Of a DNA stretch of 64,000 nucleotides, positions 52,969 through 64,000 are shown one piece after another (positions within the stretch are counted from its first letter, which is position 1; each line of letters begins with the position of its first letter). The position numbers and the translations under genes were made by a program. The notes below the pieces were generated by a model. That model ran no database searches, was not told where the DNA came from, and worked only from the letters and a program-made list of their open reading frames with translations. The stretch is from Buddleja alternifolia. Its lineage: Eukaryota > Streptophyta > Magnoliopsida > Lamiales > Scrophulariaceae. The stretch covers positions 25,641,102 through 25,705,101 of the forward strand of contig CM033402.1 in assembly GCA_019426215.1 (NCBI GenBank). Direction: 5' to 3'.

Positions 52969-54735
52969 TGTAAGGAATTTCCTATTAGATGTTTTGATGA
53001 TGACAAATAGGACTTCCTGTTAGACCCCGAAAAGTTTAAAAGCTTTCATAGAATGTTATGTATAAGTACCTGAAAGCTTATTTATCTTAGGCTTATGTTA
53101 TTTATCTTTGTAGAATTCTTTAGACTAAGTATGTGACACTAAATCACTTAGGAGAATTCTGGGTGAGTCTACCAAGTGATGAAGGTAAAGATCAAGCGTC
53201 TGAAGCTACGATAGATAAAGATATCTTGAAGCGTCCGTCAAACGCTTTAGGGATTATCCCAGTGCTCAAACTACGAATGGATAACTCAGGCCGAATACTC
53301 AACATCAAGTGAAATGACGGAATTCTCAGTGAGACCATCAAGACAAGATTGAAGAGTAAGCGTCTGAAATAAAGAGAAGAAACTCAGGATCAGTCCAAGC
53401 GTCTGTCCAATACACGAGAATAACTATTCTCTTCAGCAAGCGTCCAAAAGGTTAAACCAACACAACCTACAAAGAACGTAACCTGAAAACTCAAACCCAA
53501 AACTATCCAAAGACTTAAAAATGCATGAATCAAACGGACGAATTATTTCCAACGGAAATAAGACAAGATGCATTAAAAGTCGGATAAGTGCTATTAAAAT
53601 ATAAGCACTATAACGTATGGGTAAGCCATTCTTTTGACCGAAACTGTCAGAAGTTATGAAACCAAGAACATGCCTAACTAATTAAGTATACCCAAAGTTA
53701 GAAATGTCTGAACTCAAGGAATGTTTGGGGAAACGAGACTCCAACCGTGTCAAACGGACAAAAACCACCAATACCTTATAAATAGCTCTTTCAACAAACA
53801 AGTAAAGAGACACACAAAAAGCAACAAAAAAAAATACCTACTTTGTTGAAGGAAAAGCTTACTGAAAACCATAGCCAAATATCCATATAAGCTTTTCACA
53901 AATATTCCAGAGACAGTCACCCATATCTCAAATCTCTTTTTAAGAAGAACCTACACTACCATTGAGATATCCCCAAGTTGTTTGAACTTTCCAAAAACAA
54001 ACAAACCCGTGACCAAAACCATCAACACCTTTCATCTGAGTGAGAAAGCTGGTTGACTTGCAAGCAATATTTTTGTGTAAAAGAAGCTTGTTGAAGTTGA
54101 TCTCTATTGGAGCTGAAATCTGTGTGACCAAGGAGTTCCGAGATCAAGAGTAACTTGCACCATTTCTGAGTGAAAGAAGCAAGGGGATAGAAGGTCTTTA
54201 GTGGAGCTGAAATCTGTGTGACCAAGGAGTTCCGAGATCATATCCAATCTCCCTCTATCTTGTAGAAGTCTCTGTGTGACTCTTCGATAATCATCATAGT
54301 GGAAAACCTCCCTGATAAAAGGAGAAGAAGGACGTAGCTGGGATTACATCACCCAGTGAACCTTACAAATATCTTGTGTCATTTACCTCTTTAAGAATTC
54401 ATTGTTTTACTGCTTTACTATTCATATTGCATACATTCTGATAAAGTCTTAAAACAACTAAGCGACTACTTTCGATTAATTAACCGAACGCTAAGCTATA
54501 AAATACTTCCGCTGTGCTAACTCTGATTTAGTGACTAAACTCTGCCCTACTTTGGTAAGCGTTGAAATCACCGAGTCTAAGTTAACGTTTCTCAAGCGCC
54601 ACATCCAGCGCTTAAACTTGTCAAGCGTTCAAATACTTCAAAGTGATACGAACTTTTAAGAAGTCGAAAAAGACTTCAGGGTCTATTCAACCCTCCCCCC
54701 TTCTAGACCCTTTCGTATACCACTTGGGACCAACA
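52969..54735 (+). repeat. 3' LTR of Sirevirus copy E
   Basis: 1,767 bp, followed by the TSD CTATG at 54736-54740. It is nearly identical to the 5' LTR, including the TATA box (53777-53784) and the internal duplication. Differences seen by eye include TGTT/TGTA and AGGG/AGG at the very start and an interrupted poly-C run near the end. Confidence 0.96.
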
Positions 54736-54934
54736 CTATGATTATGATTACTATTATAATCGAGGATATTACTATACACCCAAACAGCACACACAACACA
54801 ATGTGAAACCCAAGAAGGTTAGTATTCCTACAATGAAGACTAGGCAAATATGGGTTCCTAAAGTTCTAATTCAAACTAACAATGCTACTAATCGTAAAGG
54901 ACCCAAGCAACAATGGGTACCTAAACAGAAATAG
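54736..54934 (+). pseudogene. gag: Sirevirus gag, copy D, 3' end
   Basis: The rest of the gag of copy D after the copy E insertion, starting with the duplicated CTATG. It carries the end of the Tyr/Asp repeat (YDYYYNRGYYYTPKQH), two WVPK motifs as in copy E, and a TAG at 54932-54934. It is open in this piece. Confidence 0.9.
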
Positions 54935-54961
54935 AACTTCCCTTTTGATTGCAGGTACCTA
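54917..54961 (+). promoter_or_regulatory. Gag-pol junction of copy D: conserved 38-nt segment
   Basis: GTACCTA occurs at 54917-54923 and 54955-54961, again exactly 38 nt apart, with CTTCCCTTTTGATTGCAG just before the second copy. A TGA at 54946-54948 closes the pol frame upstream, and the codon equivalent to the copy E ATG is TTG. The middle of the segment differs from E, but its length, repeats, pyrimidine tract and CAG end are kept. Confidence 0.7.
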
Positions 54962-57900
54962 GAGCTAAAGCCAATACATCTGTTTGGTACTTCGATAGTG
55001 GATCGTCAAGGCACATGACTGGTTCCAAAGATCTTCTGATCAACTATCGAGCTGCCAATTGTCCTCAGGTTGTATTTGGTTACAACTCCAAAGGTATAGG
55101 TACTGTGCATAGGGCGAACATCATGATAAGTGATGTTTATTATGTTGAGGGTCTAAAGCACAATTTATTAAGCATAAGTCAATTTTGTGATAAAGGCTTT
55201 GAAGTAATATTCTCAAGTGACTGTTGCTATATAAATGATGCTAAGACTAAGTCTACTAAATTGAAAGGTAAAAGAACAAACAATGTATATTTGGTAGATT
55301 GGGGTTCAACACTTGATAACAACCCAACTTGTTTTGTTGCTAAAAATGAATCTAAAACGGGTTGGTTATGGCATAGAAAAATGAATCAGCTCAACTTTAA
55401 GACAATCTTTCAGCTTATAAATCTAAATCTTGTAGAGCGATTACCAAAAGGATCATTTCATAAGGATCGCCTTTGTGATGCTTCTCAAATGGGCAAACAA
55501 GTCAAATCATCCTTCAAGAGAAAACCTCATCTATCTACCTCTAGAATACTTGAACACTTCACATGGATCTATTTGGACCTGTTCAAACGATCAGTGTAAG
55601 CGGTAAAAAGTATACTTTGGTGATAGCAGATGATTTTTCTTGATTTACTTGGGTAGAATATCTTTCATCCAAAGATGAGACATGTGACAAGTTAACAACG
55701 CTTATTCGGCAACTTCAAACATTGAAAAATCTAAAAGTTGCAAGAATAAGAAGCGATCACGGTACTGAGTTTACTAACAAGGTTGTTGAGAAGTTTTGTG
55801 CAGAGAATGGAATACATCATGAGTATTCAGCTCCCAGAACTCCCCAACAGAATGGTGTTGCTGAGCGCCGGAACAAAACACTCAAGGAAGCTGCTAGGAC
55901 AATGTTAGCAAAGTCCAAGCTTGCTCCTAGGTTTTGGGCCGAAGCGATCAATACTGCATGTTACACTCAAAACCGTTGCATGATCAACAAAGCATGGAAA
56001 AACTCCATATGAACTATGGAAGGGACGTAAGCCAAATGTTTCATACTTTCATGTCTTTGATTCTAAATGTTTTATTCATAACAATGGATCCCAAAGCCTA
56101 AAGACATTTGATCCTAAAGCGGATGAAGGAATCTTTCTAGTCTACGCCAAGAATGGAACGAATTTTCACATCTGAAACAAGATCAAATCGAAGGTTGAAG
56201 AATCTATTCATGTTGTTTTTGATGATGCTAACCAAGAACCGTGTAAGGTTAATGTGAATGATGTAGGAGTTGAGGATTTATGTCATCAAGCGTCTAAGAT
56301 TACCATTGATGTTGATAGTGACAACGATGATGAGATCTCAGTGCCACCTCCTAAAATTACTCGTGAGGATATTTCGGATTACAATGCAAGATCTACAGAT
56401 GATCATGAAGAGAGTATTCATCGAGAGCAAACAAGAATCAGTGAACTTGAAGCACCTACGCAAGATGGAAGTCAAGCGTCTGATCGTCAAGCGCCTGCTC
56501 AACCTCTTAACCCATTCCAACCTGATAGACTATGGCTGCGTGATCATCCACCTGAGCAGATTATTGGAGATATTGAAGCGCCTGTTAGAACTAGAACCGC
56601 TACATTTAATGAGGCTATGTTCTCAAGCTTTCTATCTCAAATGGAACCTAAGAAAGTGGATGAAGCACTAAGCGATCCAAGTTGGATTGAAACCATGCAA
56701 GAAGAGCTGAATCAATTCGAGCGTAGTAAGGTTTGGACGCTAGTACCAAGAGTAACTCACCAAGGAGTTATTGGAACTAGATGGGTTTATAGAAACAAGA
56801 TAGATGAGAATGGTATTGTAACAAGAAACAAGGATAGACTCGTAGCTCAAGGATATTGCCAAGAAGAGGGTATTGACTTTGATAAGACATATGCTCCAGT
56901 CGCCCGTCTTGAAGCAATTCGCATGTTTCTAGCGTATGCAGCGTTCAACAAGTTTACGGTGTATCAAATGGACGTGGAAAGTGCCTTCCTGAATGGTAAA
57001 CTCCAAGAAGAAGTATATGTGGAGCAGCCACCGGGATTCATCAACAACCATGGTAAGGGTATGGTCTACAAGCTAGACAAAGCACTTTATGGGCTTAAGC
57101 AAGCACCCCGAGCATGGTATGACACTCTCTCTATCTTTCTTATTGATAAAGGCTTTTCAAAAGGCAGCGTTGATACAACGTTATTTAAAATTACCAATAA
57201 TGAAGATATTCTCTTAGTCCAAATTTATGTTGATGATATTATATTTGGCTCTACTAATAAGCGTCTGTGCGAGAAATTTTCAAAAATGATGCAAGAACAA
57301 TTTGAAATGAGCATGATGGGTGATTTAACTTTCTTCTTAGGATTACAAGTTAAACAACTCCCTAATGGCATATTTATTAACCAAGCTAAATATACAAGAG
57401 ATATGATTAAGAAATTTGGTATGGAAAATGCATCATATTCAAAAATTCCGATGAGCTAAACGCTTAAGTTAGATAAAGATGAAAGTGGGAAGAAGATTGA
57501 TATCACTAATTATAGAGGTATCATTGGATCACTTCTTTATCTTACTGCTAGTAGACCTGATATTATGTTTTCGGTATGCATGTGTGCACGGTTTCAAGAC
57601 GATCCTAAAGAGTCACACTTAATTGCTGCCAAGAAGATCCTTAAATACCTAAAAGGCACACAAAATGTGGGCTTATGGTATCCTAGGGACTCTTCTTTTC
57701 AACTAGTTGGTTACTCAGATGCAGATTTTGCAGCTTGCAAAATAGATCGTAAGAGTACTAGTGGTACATATCAATTTCTAGGTGATAAATTAGTTTCATG
57801 GCATAGTAAGAAACAACAATCCATAGCTACCTCTATTGCCGAAGCTCAGTATGTAGCTGCAGGAAGTTGTCGTGCACAAGTGTTATGGATGAGACAACAT

Positions 57901-58173
57901 CTTAGAGATTATGGGATAATCCTAGGTCCAACCCCCATTCATTGTGATAACCAAAGAGCTCTAGCCATGACTCAAAACCCTATTCTTCACTCCAAAACCA
58001 AACATATTGACATTAGATACCATTTTCTTCGTGACCATGTTCAAAAGAAAGATATCTCCATGCATTTTATTGGAACTGACAAACAATTGGCAGATATCTT
58101 CACCAAAGCGCTCAACGAACAACGATTTCTTACTTTGAGAAGTGAATTAGGTATGATCGACTTAAACGCTTAA
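54949..58173 (+). pseudogene. pol: Sirevirus pol, copy D
   Basis: Same domain order as copy E. Protease has [15 protein letters not shown]. The frame breaks near 55556 (one-base deletion just before the first integrase acid), has a TGA near 55640, and returns to the main frame after a one-base insertion near 55990. Further stops are near 56174 and at 57457 (CAA to TAA). Integrase shows RSDHGTEF (D-R changed to D-H) and GVAERRNKT; RT shows [11 protein letters not shown] near 57230; RNase H shows [11 protein letters not shown]. The end ELGMIDLNA is at 58173. It cannot produce a functional polyprotein. Confidence 0.92.
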
Positions 58174-59007
58174 TCATTATGCATCATATTTTATTAGACA
58201 TATAATTTAGGGGAAATCCACTTTATTTATGTCCAAAAGATTTTTGGAAAGTTGTTACAAGTTATCAGACTTAAGGGGAACCTTAAAATTGTACTTGAAA
58301 CATATTCCAAGCGTCAATGATCAAAAACTTTCATGTTCATGATCATGAACGCTCAGAATTATTTATGCACAATATGTTGACGCTAAAATATAAAAGGAAC
58401 TTAATTTCAAGCGTCAATATAAATTTAACAACGAATAGCGTTGAACCAATTCCATTCAACACTCAATATAAAATAGTTTATAAAACTCATGCATAAATTT
58501 TACAAGCTTCTTGAAGTAGTGGATAGACTCAACAGTCTATGTTGTACTTTATCTACACGCTTCCATCACATCAAATTGGCGGGTAATCAAAAAATTTCAA
58601 AATGGCGGTTCAGAAATAGCACATGTCTATGTACGTGTCAGTGTATCATTAGGCATGTGTACTACACTCTGAAAATCCCAAACATTTTTCAAATTTAACT
58701 CTCTGATGTCAAATCATTATATATGGGAGTAACCAAATGTAACTTCTCTCTCTTACACAAAACTCGTGTCCGCAGTTAATATTTTCATGGCTGAGATTCA
58801 AAATTAAAAGAAGTTCTTTACACGTGTCTAAATCCTACAGAGACTAGAGAACACAAGTTTCAAAAATTCATTACTGTGTCATTTAAAACACAATTTCCGC
58901 AGAAAAATTATTCACTCTCACTCAAAGCTTTCTGCAAATTTCACTCTCTCTCTCTCTCTCTCTCTTTCAAAGCAAAAGAAAATCTCAGTTCATCTCTTTC
59001 ACTAAAA
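58174..59007 (+). promoter_or_regulatory. Spacer between pol and third ORF, copy D
   Basis: Non-coding. Purine tracts follow pol (TTAGGGGAAA near 58208, TTAAGGGGAA near 58271). A TATATATGGGAG stretch near 58719, CACGTGTCTAAA near 58821, TTCCGCAG near 58892 and a (CT)n microsatellite (about 58945-58968) lead up to the third ORF start. The landmark order parallels copies B and E, supporting a conserved regulatory leader. Confidence 0.5.
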
Positions 59008-62000
59008 ATGGCACCAAAGAAATCTGCTTCTACTTTGGCCGAGCCTATCATCAAGGTTACTGAAGGGCTTGCTGTCGATTGGAATTTCTTTATGAGCAAC
59101 CTCAGATCAATCTAACTGATATGATGGACATGGTAACCAAGGCTGGGCTCAAAACATTCTTGACTAAGTATTCCTATCTGTTTCCAACGGAAGTCGACAT
59201 CTTCTGGGAAACTGCTAAACTCTCCACGGACAAGAAGTCTATCTCTTGTCTCATTCCTCTATCCAAGAAGGAGCCACCAAAGGAATTTGTTTTGTCTGCT
59301 GCTTCCATTGCCAAGAACTTCAATCTTCCAAATGAGGGTGAGGCATTGGACAGTGTTACTTTAGAACAAATCAAGAACGTATGGACGACTATGAGTGCTT
59401 ATGACGGAGTACCATACAAACAGCACTTTGAAAAGAAAGATTTAGTGTCCAAATACCGACTGATGGCTGATTTCTACAGCAAAATCATAGAATGTCGGGT
59501 GGGTACCTTTGATAAAGTAAACCCAATTCAATTTCAGATGATGACATCGATACTCCTCAATCTGAAGATAAAGTGGAGTGAGTATGTATTTGGAAGGTTT
59601 AGAGACTGTTTAAGCTCCCCAAATAAACCTTATGGGTTTATTTTGAGTTACTTATTGTATAAATCAGACTGTGTCTACTCATCTGGTCAACCGCTGAACA
59701 AGACCAAGATGCTGGGAAAAAGAATTCTGAACAATCTGTTCAATCCTCCCAAAGTTGGTGGTGCTGCTAGACCACTATCTGAGCGTCTGGAAGTAAGCAA
59801 AGCGTCAGATGAAGAAGCTGAGCGTCCAATTCCAGAAGAAGCAGTGAAGCGTCCGGCTGCTACAAAGAAGAGAGCTCCCAGAAAGCCCAAGGCTCTAGTC
59901 ATTCCTTCTCCTCAAAAGGATGATGAGGACACTGATGAGGATGCAGAGCACAACATTCCTCTCATCAGGCGTAGGAAGCTGGAAGGGATTATTAAACAAG
60001 TAGACTTTGAGGAACCATCTACCGCTTCTCTCCTCAAACGCTAAAGCTCGTTGAAGGAATCAACGTGATAAAAATTTTCAAGCGTTCTAGGACAAGCAAG
60101 CGTCGAGCTGCTCCTGTTCCTGAAGAGCCTGAGACTGTTGAGCCAAGCGCTCAAGTTGCCGTTGAGCCAAGCACTCAAGTTGCTGTTGAGACAAGTTCTC
60201 AGGATAAGTTTATGTCTTCCCACAGCATTTCCTTTCCTACCTCTGTAGAGGATCCTGCTCTTATAGAGGATAGTTCTTATGTTACAGCTCTAGTTCCAGC
60301 TACTGCTGAAGCATCAACAGACGTCCACCTGGATGTTGAGGTGACAAATGTTGTGGCTATTGCCAAAGATGTTGCCACAGAAGCTGCTACACTTGAAGTA
60401 GAGGAACATGCTCCCCAAGAGGTTCAAGCGTCAACTAGTGTTTCGGCTATAACAGAGGCACGCTCAGAAAGTCAGAGCATTACTGAAGACGTTACAAAGC
60501 CAAGGCATTTCTTCAAGCTGGACCCACTAAAGACGATTGATCACTCAATCAATTTTTTGCCCCCAACGCTCGAAGAAGACTTCATTTCAGCTGGATATAA
60601 TGAAGAAAGATACATTAATGCTGAGAATGAGGTAGCCTCGCTAATTGACATCGACAATCAGATCAGGGATATAGTCTTCAACACCGAGCTGACAAAAATT
60701 AGGAGGAAGTACTATCTGGCCATTAAACTTGGTAAATCTCCTGATCAGATACCATCTTCTCTTATTCTTCAACAAGACAGACAAGGAGGTAGAACTCCTA
60801 GGTGTGATATGGATCTCACCCACTACCTAGATTATGGGCACAGTAAGTCAACTGGTTTTGCTCTGAGAGACTACAACATCTGAGTGTATGATCCTTTTCG
60901 CCCAGAGTTTCTCAACCCTTTAGAGGAAGTCTTAAACAGAGAAGGCTACACACATTTTCCTCTTATAGCAAACAGTGATGAGAACAAGAATTCTGTCAAT
61001 CGTCTTTCACTGTGGAAGAATAAAGAAGTTCATGCCGGTGAGCATCTCAAATCTCTAACGAATTTGATCCAGATAGAAGCTGATGCATACTTTGACAACG
61101 TCTGGAATGCCAACTATCAGCCTAATAGATATCGTTTTGAATCTATCAGAGATATCCATCATGAAGGCATTTGAGCTATGGTCAATGCTGGAACAAACTA
61201 CTGTATGGTTGAAGTCAACTAGATTGAAGCGTATGTGGGTCATAGAATATACGTTCACAGAATTAGTTTAAGCTCCCCATCTATTTGGCATAGGCATGCA
61301 TGACAAGAAGCGTCAGTTTGCCAAGTATTGTCTTCTAAAGCATCAAGAGCGAGTTGGACCTGTTGCCAAGCTGCCTAAAGTTCATCAACAGATAGAGCAG
61401 TGTCTGCGTCAAGCATTGCACAGACTGTCCATTACTCCTCTCCATTTCAACGCTCAAGCTTCCACCAGTGGCAGTTCATCTCCACCTTGTTTGAACTTCT
61501 CACCAAGTCACTGCGATGAAAACCTTAGATTGATGATAAAGATCATGGCTCCCATTTCTCATTTCGACAAGATCTCCACTGAAAATCTACGGAAGACAAA
61601 TGGCTCGAGGATTTAAAACTTCCAAGGTTATCCACTTCTACCTTCTATCAGACAGGAAGTAAGCGATCATTATGCCTATGTTCTCTCCTTACTTGAATGC
61701 AATCAAGGCATAGCTCGGGCAGTGTATCCGTATTTGGAAGACTATTACTGCAGGTATGTGCCAGAAGCTCACAAGTCACAGCGTCTTCCTACAGATCGGA
61801 TTTTCCTTGCATTACTGCCCAGATACATTATTTCTCATTCCAAAGCCACAGTCAAGGATCTTCCCAAACCACGTATTGGACATCATGGGTCCTATGTACG
61901 TCCAAGCCAGAGATAGTCCACTCCGCACCTTCATTCAAAGGACTTGCATCTCTCACTCACGCCTAACTGAACTTCTGGAAACTGCTTCAAATTCATATGC

Positions 62001-63209
62001 AGATATAGCAAATTAGAACTTCTGATTCGATGACTTTCGTCAAGAGGAGTCAGTGATTGAGGAAGTGTCTGCTAAGTTGGTTGAAGAATCCGTACCAGCG
62101 TCCACTTCAGAAGTTGCAAGTCTTCCAGCGTCTGCTGAAGAACCAGTTCAAGCGTCTCCACCAAAAGCTATTCCTGATGCTCCTGAACTCGTTGATTCTA
62201 TTGCTGCTGATACTGCTGAGGATTTTCAAATTGATGTACAATGTACAATTTTTGATCCTGTATATCAAGCTCCCCTTGACTCACTCAAGCATACATCCAG
62301 ATTCAAGCGACCGGCTCCTCAAGCGGTTCCATCGGAAGTGGGTCAAGCGTTTGGACCTCTGCTGAAATCTGTCATAGAGGAGATGAGCAATCAAGCTACT
62401 CAAAATGAAGAATCCCTTCACTGGATTAAGACAGATCTGGCCAAGATTGCATCTCAAATCATGAACGCTCAAATAGGTCATATGAAAGGTTTTGCTCAAG
62501 CTGTTGTAGATGAGTGTCGTAGAGAATTTCAAGAGATGAATGACGCTACCAATGCTAAGCTTCTCGCAATGAACGAACAGTTCGACAGGCGTTTTAATGA
62601 TATTACAGCTTCATTGTCTCAGATTGCCTCTCAGGTTAGTCTACTCACAGAACCTTTTTTTAAGGCTGATGATGGCAATAAGGGGGAAGAGAAGAGAAAA
62701 GGAGAAAAGAGAAGACCGTCTGGTTCAAGAGCTCAAGATCCTCCTCCGCCGCCAAAGCGTCAACATTTATCTATTCTCTCTGAGTCAAGACTCCCATCTT
62801 GGATACCTGCTTATGGAGTAAGTGATCCTGCTGGAGTGCCTAGTAGAACGCTAAGAGAACCTCCACTAGCTCTATATTTAAATCTACCAATACCTACTAG
62901 AGCACGGCTTGAACAGTTTGACATTCCTCTTCAAAGAGAATCGATTCCAGAACCAACAGATCCAAGAATTTTAGCTGAAGAAACGCAGATGTGTGACTTC
63001 AACCGAACTTTCAGAATTTGCCTAAGGTATATTGGTATTGACCCAACTGATTGGAACAAGCACTTTGCTGCTTTCAAGAAGAGACAAAAGGAAGAGAATA
63101 AGCTTATACTCGACAAAGATCATGAAGCGATGATGACCTTGGAAGATAACCTAACTGAAGCTATCTGAGCTGAAATGTCCAAGCGATACAAAGTTAGACC
63201 AAGTCGTTA
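59008..63209 (+). pseudogene. Sirevirus third ORF, copy D
   Basis: It starts MAPKKSASTLAEP at 59008. A one-base insertion near 59087 shifts into the frame open to 60044. A further shift near 60045 leads to 60065-60883, followed by a TGA at 60882, stops near 61172-61270, a frame open to 61616 with a TAA, and the final segment from about 62053 to 63168 with a TGA and the terminal stop near 63209. Domains match copy E: globular N-terminus (LMADFYSKIIECRVGTFDKV), basic KKRAPRKPK, HFFKLDPLKTIDHS, and a C-terminal coiled-coil region (about 62370-62650) followed by a Lys-rich patch. Introns like those of A and B are absent. Confidence 0.85.
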
Positions 63210-63427
63210 AAGCTTTTTGATTTACATTATCTATATTCTTGTCTCTTATGAAATCTTTTGTTTAGTTGTAAAAATGCTTGTAATCATTAACATATATAAA
63301 ATGCATTTTTCAGCTGAAACAACTCGTTGAAGCATAACTAACATCAACTAACCTTATCTAACCAAAGCTATCTTTGTTTTTGGCTATCTAACTCTTGAAC
63401 TATAAAAGAGTAAGTATTGCCATCATC

Positions 63428-63440
63428 AAAAAGGGGGAAA
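63428..63440 (+). other. Polypurine tract of copy D
   Basis: AAAAAGGGGGAAA directly before the 3' LTR start TGTTAGG at 63442, identical to the tract of copy E. Confidence 0.85.
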
Positions 63441-63441
63441 T

Positions 63442-64000
63442 TGTTAGGAATTTCATGTTAGATGTTTTGATGATGACAATTAGGAATTTATGTTAGACCC
63501 CAAAATATGTAAGTTTGATTTGAGTAGAAATCATGTATAAGCTTTGAAGCGTTAGATTTTTAATAGGCTTTATAGGCTTCGTTTTGTTTTATTCTAGGTT
63601 GTTAGACTAAGTAGTCTTTGGCTGAGCGTCTGATGAATTCTGAGTGAGCTTATCAGTAGTTAAGTTTGAAGACTCAAGCGCCTGAAGTCTGAATGAAGAT
63701 GAAGTTTCCAAGCGTCTAAATATCCATCTATATCAAGCGTTACCTTATAGGGCAGAAGCAATTCAAGGATGGATAAGCGTCTATCAATGATGGATTTCAC
63801 CAGAATTTATTTCCACGTCCAGAAGGAGTTTAATGCAATTATTCTCAGTGCATTAAATACCAACGGGTATTTAATTCAAATGCATTAATACCTGATAAGA
63901 GCATTAAATGTGATAAGCACTTTCAAATGTATGGAGAAGCCACCCTATTGGACTGTCAACTTTTGACAAACTGCAGCACCAACTTTTGTGCAGCAGATTT
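63442..64000 (+). repeat. 3' LTR of Sirevirus copy D, cut by the window end
   Basis: The first 559 bp match the 5' LTR from 36615, with about 16 substitutions seen by eye. The remaining about 1 kb and the right TSD (expected GATTC) lie beyond the window. Confidence 0.93.

Larger units (their letters stand above)
40369..54735 (+). mobile_element. Full-length young Sirevirus copia element, copy E
   Basis: It is 14.4 kb with paired LTRs (40369-42138 and 52969-54735), TSD CTATG (40364-40368 and 54736-54740), tRNA-iMet PBS, intact gag and pol ORFs, a third ORF with two frameshifts, and a PPT before the 3' LTR. By eye the two LTRs differ by about 14 substitutions and three small indels over 1,770 bp, about 0.8 percent. 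It lies in gag of copy D. Confidence 0.96.
36615..64000 (+). mobile_element. Sirevirus copia element, copy D, split by copy E; 3' LTR runs off the window
   Basis: It starts with a full 5' LTR (36615-38191), then PBS, gag (38293-40368 and 54741-54934), pol (54949-58173), spacer, third ORF (59008-63209), PPT and the first 559 bp of the 3' LTR (63442-64000). Copy E sits in its gag with TSD CTATG. All ORFs carry stops or frameshifts. About 16 differences in the 559 bp shared between its LTRs make it older than E, as the nesting requires. Confidence 0.93.

Noticed and set aside
58945..58968. (CT)n microsatellite as a separate repeat of interest
   Set aside because: It lies in the pyrimidine-rich leader of the third ORF of copy D, and copies B and E have shorter versions in place; it is an expansion of that leader.

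Overview
The window is plant DNA made almost entirely of nested LTR retrotransposons; no host gene, rRNA gene, tRNA gene or CRISPR array is visible. The plant lineages of Ty1/copia (including Sirevirus-type elements with a third ORF downstream of pol) and Ty3/gypsy (Athila type), the tRNA-iMet and tRNA-Asp type primer-binding sites, and solo LTRs with target-site duplications (TSDs) point to a repeat-rich, probably pericentromeric region of a flowering plant, most likely a eudicot. The species cannot be named from the sequence.

Layout. 1-1404: non-coding, with GC-rich palindromes and a four-copy motif. 1405-7337: a decayed copia element (gag-PR-INT-RT-RH) with its 3' LTR. 7338-7544 and 9260-9930: relics of a second copia element, split by an antisense solo LTR (7545-9259, TSD CCTAAT). 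9931-15816: Sirevirus-like copy A on the minus strand. 15817-36614: Sirevirus-like copy B on the plus strand, meeting A head to head. B's third ORF is interrupted by an Athila element (19969-35315, TSD AGTTC). Two antisense Athila-type solo LTRs lie inside that element, one in its 5' LTR (21157-23092, TSD ATACG) and one in its integrase (28013-29472, TSD AACAA). B is also cut at 36614 by Sirevirus copy D (36615 to past the window end). D's gag is split by Sirevirus copy E (40369-54735, TSD CTATG).

Copy E is the youngest and most complete element. Its LTRs differ at about 14 of 1,770 positions, its PBS and PPT are intact, and its 737-codon gag and 1,083-codon pol are open. Its third ORF, 3.9 kb downstream of pol, already carries two frameshifts. 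D, the host of E, is older: about 16 differences in the 559 bp of 3' LTR visible.

The most interesting signals are in the Sirevirus expression strategy. (1) The third ORF of copies A and B is interrupted by two short spliceosomal-type introns at homologous positions, absent from D and E. (2) In D and E, gag and pol are in different frames with a TGA just ahead of the pol frame, so a simple frameshift cannot join them. Both copies have an 8-9 nt direct repeat exactly 38 nt apart whose collapse would fuse the frames, and the 38 nt begin GT and end TGCAG after a pyrimidine tract. (3) The spacer between pol and the third ORF carries internal PPT-like tracts, conserved ACGTGTC motifs and TATA-like boxes. 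(4) The third-ORF product shows no membrane segment, so the usual 'envelope-like' label is positional only.
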